Source: UBA10110 sp964354145 | Lineage (GTDB): Bacteria > Patescibacteriota > Kazan-3B-28 > UBA10110 | Direction of reading: 5' to 3' | Length of the DNA stretch: 15,538 nucleotides | Assembly (NCBI GenBank): GCA_964354145.1 | Contig: CAYGXX010000015.1 | Span: 1 to 15,538 of the forward strand | In this document: piece by piece, positions 13,363 through 15,538 of the stretch | How the letters are laid out: each line of letters starts with the position of its first letter | Position numbering within the stretch: the first letter of the stretch is position 1 | The notes under the pieces: model-generated | What the model was told of the DNA's origin: nothing | Databases searched by the model: none | What the model saw: only the letters and a program-made list of their open reading frames with translations | Made by a program: the position numbers and the translations under genes

Positions 13363-14747
13363 TATTTACCGTTAATAATCTGCCCAGCTAACTTTTTGAA
13401 TTGAGCACCGCGATCATAAGCATCCTTAAACCAACCAAAACTAGCGCAAGCTGGTGATAGGAGCACGGTTCCTTCGGGTCTAGCATATTGATAAGCCTGT
13501 TGGACGGCAGCGAGGAAGGTCTTGGCTTTAATAAAAGGAAACTTGACCTTGGCGGTTTTGAATAATCGGAAAAGTTTCTCGGCGGTATCCCCAATTAACA
13601 CTATGCCCCGAATATCTTTAAAGGCAAGTAGTCGCACTAGTTCAATAAAGTTTTCTTTTTTAGTCGATCCTCCCAAAATCAAACTAATCGGTCCGGCTAA
13701 GGTATGTAAAGCAGCTATAGTAGCTACGGGGGTAGTTGCCATGGAATCATTAACAAACTGAACCTTGCCTCTGTGTCCCACCATCTCCAAGCGATGTTCC
13801 AGGCCTCGAAAAGTTTTAATTCTGCGGCGCAATCTCTCCGGTGACACACCTAGTAATAAGGCTACGGTAAGAGCCGTTAAGACGTTGCTGATATTATGTT
13901 GCCCCTGCAGAGGGATGTCTTTGGTCGGCAGTATTACTTGCCGACGACCAGATTTAACATCGCGATAAATAATCTCCTCGCCTGCTATGTAAACCCCCCG
14001 GGGCAAAATCTTCCGGCGAGAATATTTAATGACTCTGCCTTTAGCAGCCCTGACGATCGAGGGACTAATCTTTTCATCAGCGTTTACTATTGTGAAATCG
14101 TTCTTGCCTTGATGTTTCACCAGATTAAGCTTGGCATCGAGATATTTTTTGAAGGTTTTGTGCCGATCAAGGTGTTCCGGAACCACCGGGAGTACCACCG
14201 CTATATGGGGGCTCTTAGCCAAATCCTCTAATTGAAAACTGGAAAGCTCCAATACTATCACGTCTTGCTTAGTTAGCTTAGCCAGCAGTCTAAGAGGTGG
14301 GTAACCAATATTCCCCCCAAAATAAACTTTGCCTTTAAGGCCACCGCCCAATAAATGATAGATCAACGAAGCAGTGGTGCTTTTTCCCTTCGTTCCCGTG
14401 ACCCCTATAATCTTTGCCGGGCATAAATCAAAAAATAGCCTGGTTAATGAGCTTACCGCAACCCCTCGGCGAATTGCTTTTTTGATCGCTGGTAAATCCA
14501 AAGGAACGCCCGGGCTACGAAAGATTAGGTCAAAATCGGTGAGACCTGCCAAATAATTATCGCCAGTTCTTACTCCGCTGGTTAATTTTTTAATCTCGCG
14601 GTAATCCGGATGGGTAGTGAGAATCTCGGTCGCATTTAGGCCCACGGGCCTAATCTTTAATTTATGAAAAAATCGGAGTAAGTCTAACCCCTCTCTCCCT
14701 AAACCTAGGACTGCGATTTTACCCGGTTGGGCCCTAAGATCAGTCAT
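13362..14747 (-). CDS. murD: UDP-N-acetylmuramoyl-L-alanine--D-glutamate ligase MurD
   Basis: MurD adds D-glutamate to UDP-MurNAc-L-Ala with ATP in the cytoplasm. The 461 residues show the N-terminal Rossmann motif VLGLGREG (13-20), the ATP loop GTKGKSTT (118-125), ELSSFQLED, and PEHLDRH in the central domain. The YLDAKLNL segment supplies the lysine normally carbamylated in Mur ligases. FRGLEHRLE, NDSMATTPVAT and LSPACASFGWFKDAYDRG mark the C-terminal domain. The ELSSFQL and SPACASFGWF signatures separate it from MurC, MurE and MurF. It starts 3 nt after the mraY stop. Confidence 0.96.
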   Translation of the reverse strand: MTDLRAQPGKIAVLGLGREGLDLLRFFHKLKIRPVGLNATEILTTHPDYREIKKLTSGVRTGDNYLAGLTDFDLIFRSPGVPLDLPAIKKAIRRGVAVSSLTRLFFDLCPAKIIGVTGTKGKSTTASLIYHLLGGGLKGKVYFGGNIGYPPLRLLAKLTKQDVIVLELSSFQLEDLAKSPHIAVVLPVVPEHLDRHKTFKKYLDAKLNLVKHQGKNDFTIVNADEKISPSIVRAAKGRVIKYSRRKILPRGVYIAGEEIIYRDVKSGRRQVILPTKDIPLQGQHNISNVLTALTVALLLGVSPERLRRRIKTFRGLEHRLEMVGHRGKVQFVNDSMATTPVATIAALHTLAGPISLILGGSTKKENFIELVRLLAFKDIRGIVLIGDTAEKLFRLFKTAKVKFPFIKAKTFLAAVQQAYQYARPEGTVLLSPACASFGWFKDAYDRGAQFKKLAGQIINGK

Positions 14748-14750
14748 AGT

Positions 14751-15538
14751 TTAAGAGGGACCACCACCCGCGATACCAATAATTACGCCCAGTAGTGCCA
14801 TAAAGGCACCAATAATCCAAAATCTCATCGTCACCTTGGTTTCTGGCCAGCCTAGCGCTTCAAAATGATGATGCAAGGGAGCGATTAAGAAAAGTTTTTT
14901 ATGCCGGAGTTTTCGATAACCTAATTGCAATAGGTCGGAGATAACTTCTATCATGGGGACAAAAACAATGAATGGTAGGACAGCAATGCCTGCATTATTT
15001 TTAATTAGCATCGCTACTACCCCTAGGGTTGCCCCCATTGACAAGGCATAGGTATCCCCTCCAAAAAAACGCGCTGGATAGATATTAAACCAGAGATAGG
15101 CAAACAAAGCTCCTGATACCGTGGTGCAAAAAATGGCTAAACTGACCTGACCGCCCAAGAAAGCTAGAATGCCATAGGCAGTAAAGGCAATAATCAAGAG
15201 ACCACCCGACAGCCCATCCAAACCATCGGTGATATTTACCGCATTGGTAGTAGCCAGGATCACAAAAATAAAAATTGGAATATACCACCAGCCAACTACT
15301 ACATCTCCATAAGCCGGAATATGCAGACTATTGATTCCGAGTTTAGAATAAAACCACCAAGCCCCAAAGATAGCAATGGCAAGTAACCAAAGCAGCTTGT
15401 GGCGCGCCCTCACTCCCTTTATCCTTCCGACCCCCCGGATATTAAACCAATCATCAATCGCTCCTAAGACCCCCACCGTAACCATAAAAAATAATGGGAG
15501 ATAAGTTTGATTGCGAGTCAGGTTAAATATCAGGGTGA
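14751..15538 (-). CDS. mraY: Phospho-N-acetylmuramoyl-pentapeptide-transferase MraY, 5' end missing
   Basis: MraY transfers phospho-MurNAc-pentapeptide to undecaprenyl phosphate, forming lipid I in the membrane. The frame is open to the right edge through 17 codons before the internal Met at 15485, so about 262 residues are present and roughly 80-100 N-terminal ones are outside. Visible motifs are GAIDDW, NAVNITDGLDGLSGG, FFGGDTYALSMGATLG and APLHHHFEALGWPE, the histidine motif typical of MraY rather than WecA. The last base pairs are followed by murD after 3 nt. The Met at 15485 should not be taken as the start. Confidence 0.96.
   Translation of the reverse strand, partial: TLIFNLTRNQTYLPLFFMVTVGVLGAIDDWFNIRGVGRIKGVRARHKLLWLLAIAIFGAWWFYSKLGINSLHIPAYGDVVVGWWYIPIFIFVILATTNAVNITDGLDGLSGGLLIIAFTAYGILAFLGGQVSLAIFCTTVSGALFAYLWFNIYPARFFGGDTYALSMGATLGVVAMLIKNNAGIAVLPFIVFVPMIEVISDLLQLGYRKLRHKKLFLIAPLHHHFEALGWPETKVTMRFWIIGAFMALLGVIIGIAGGGPS

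Overview
The window is almost wholly coded on the minus strand. It carries a division and peptidoglycan (dcw) gene cluster merged with two replication genes. Transcription runs from the right edge to the left: mraY (5' end off the window), murD, ftsW, murG, a Gmad2-domain protein, truB, a GerMN-domain protein, a DUF378 membrane protein, a PD-(D/E)XK nuclease-like protein, an AbrB-like regulator of 58 aa, a small Cys-containing membrane protein, a chagasin-like (I42) lipoprotein, murC, ftsQ, dnaX, dnaB, a large secreted or anchored beta-sandwich protein, and the start of another gene at the left edge. The compact layout, one-base TAATG and ATGA junctions, single-domain GerMN and Gmad2 proteins without sporulation genes, and divergent but complete Mur/Fts motifs suggest a bacterium of the Candidate Phyla Radiation (Patescibacteria). 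That placement is inference. TGA is used as an ordinary stop (murC, the AbrB-like gene), which argues against the code-25 CPR groups.

Right part (9369-15538): mraY-murD-ftsW-murG supply the lipid I and lipid II steps and the septal SEDS protein. The genes nearly touch, and ftsW and murG overlap by 95 bases. The Gmad2 gene, truB and the GerMN gene follow. truB is unusual: a 126-bp palindromic repeat is inserted in frame (42 codons), and its last codons and stop lie in a second palindromic repeat.

Middle part (6775-9321): accessory genes plus the longest gene-free stretch (7967-8234, 268 bp). That stretch holds a candidate plus-strand small RNA with a promoter-like start, an imperfect long hairpin and a terminator-like end. 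Nearby are a 7-bp tandem repeat, a 13-bp perfect inverted repeat, and two TACGTA boxes upstream of the AbrB-like gene.

Left part (1-6750): murC-ftsQ are joined by an ATGA overlap and followed directly by dnaX and dnaB rather than by ftsA/ftsZ. The 166-bp gap after dnaB holds a promoter-like and terminator-like cluster and a structured element.

Most interesting observation: two related elements (1316-1416 and about 7665-7789) lie directly upstream of two exported or membrane protein genes. Each has long terminal arms that pair with each other, an inner hairpin beside one arm, and conserved unpaired blocks. The arm and hairpin sequences differ between copies, but the differences are compensated on the opposite arm. 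This points to a structured leader RNA or a hairpin-type mobile element, with no family that I recognise.
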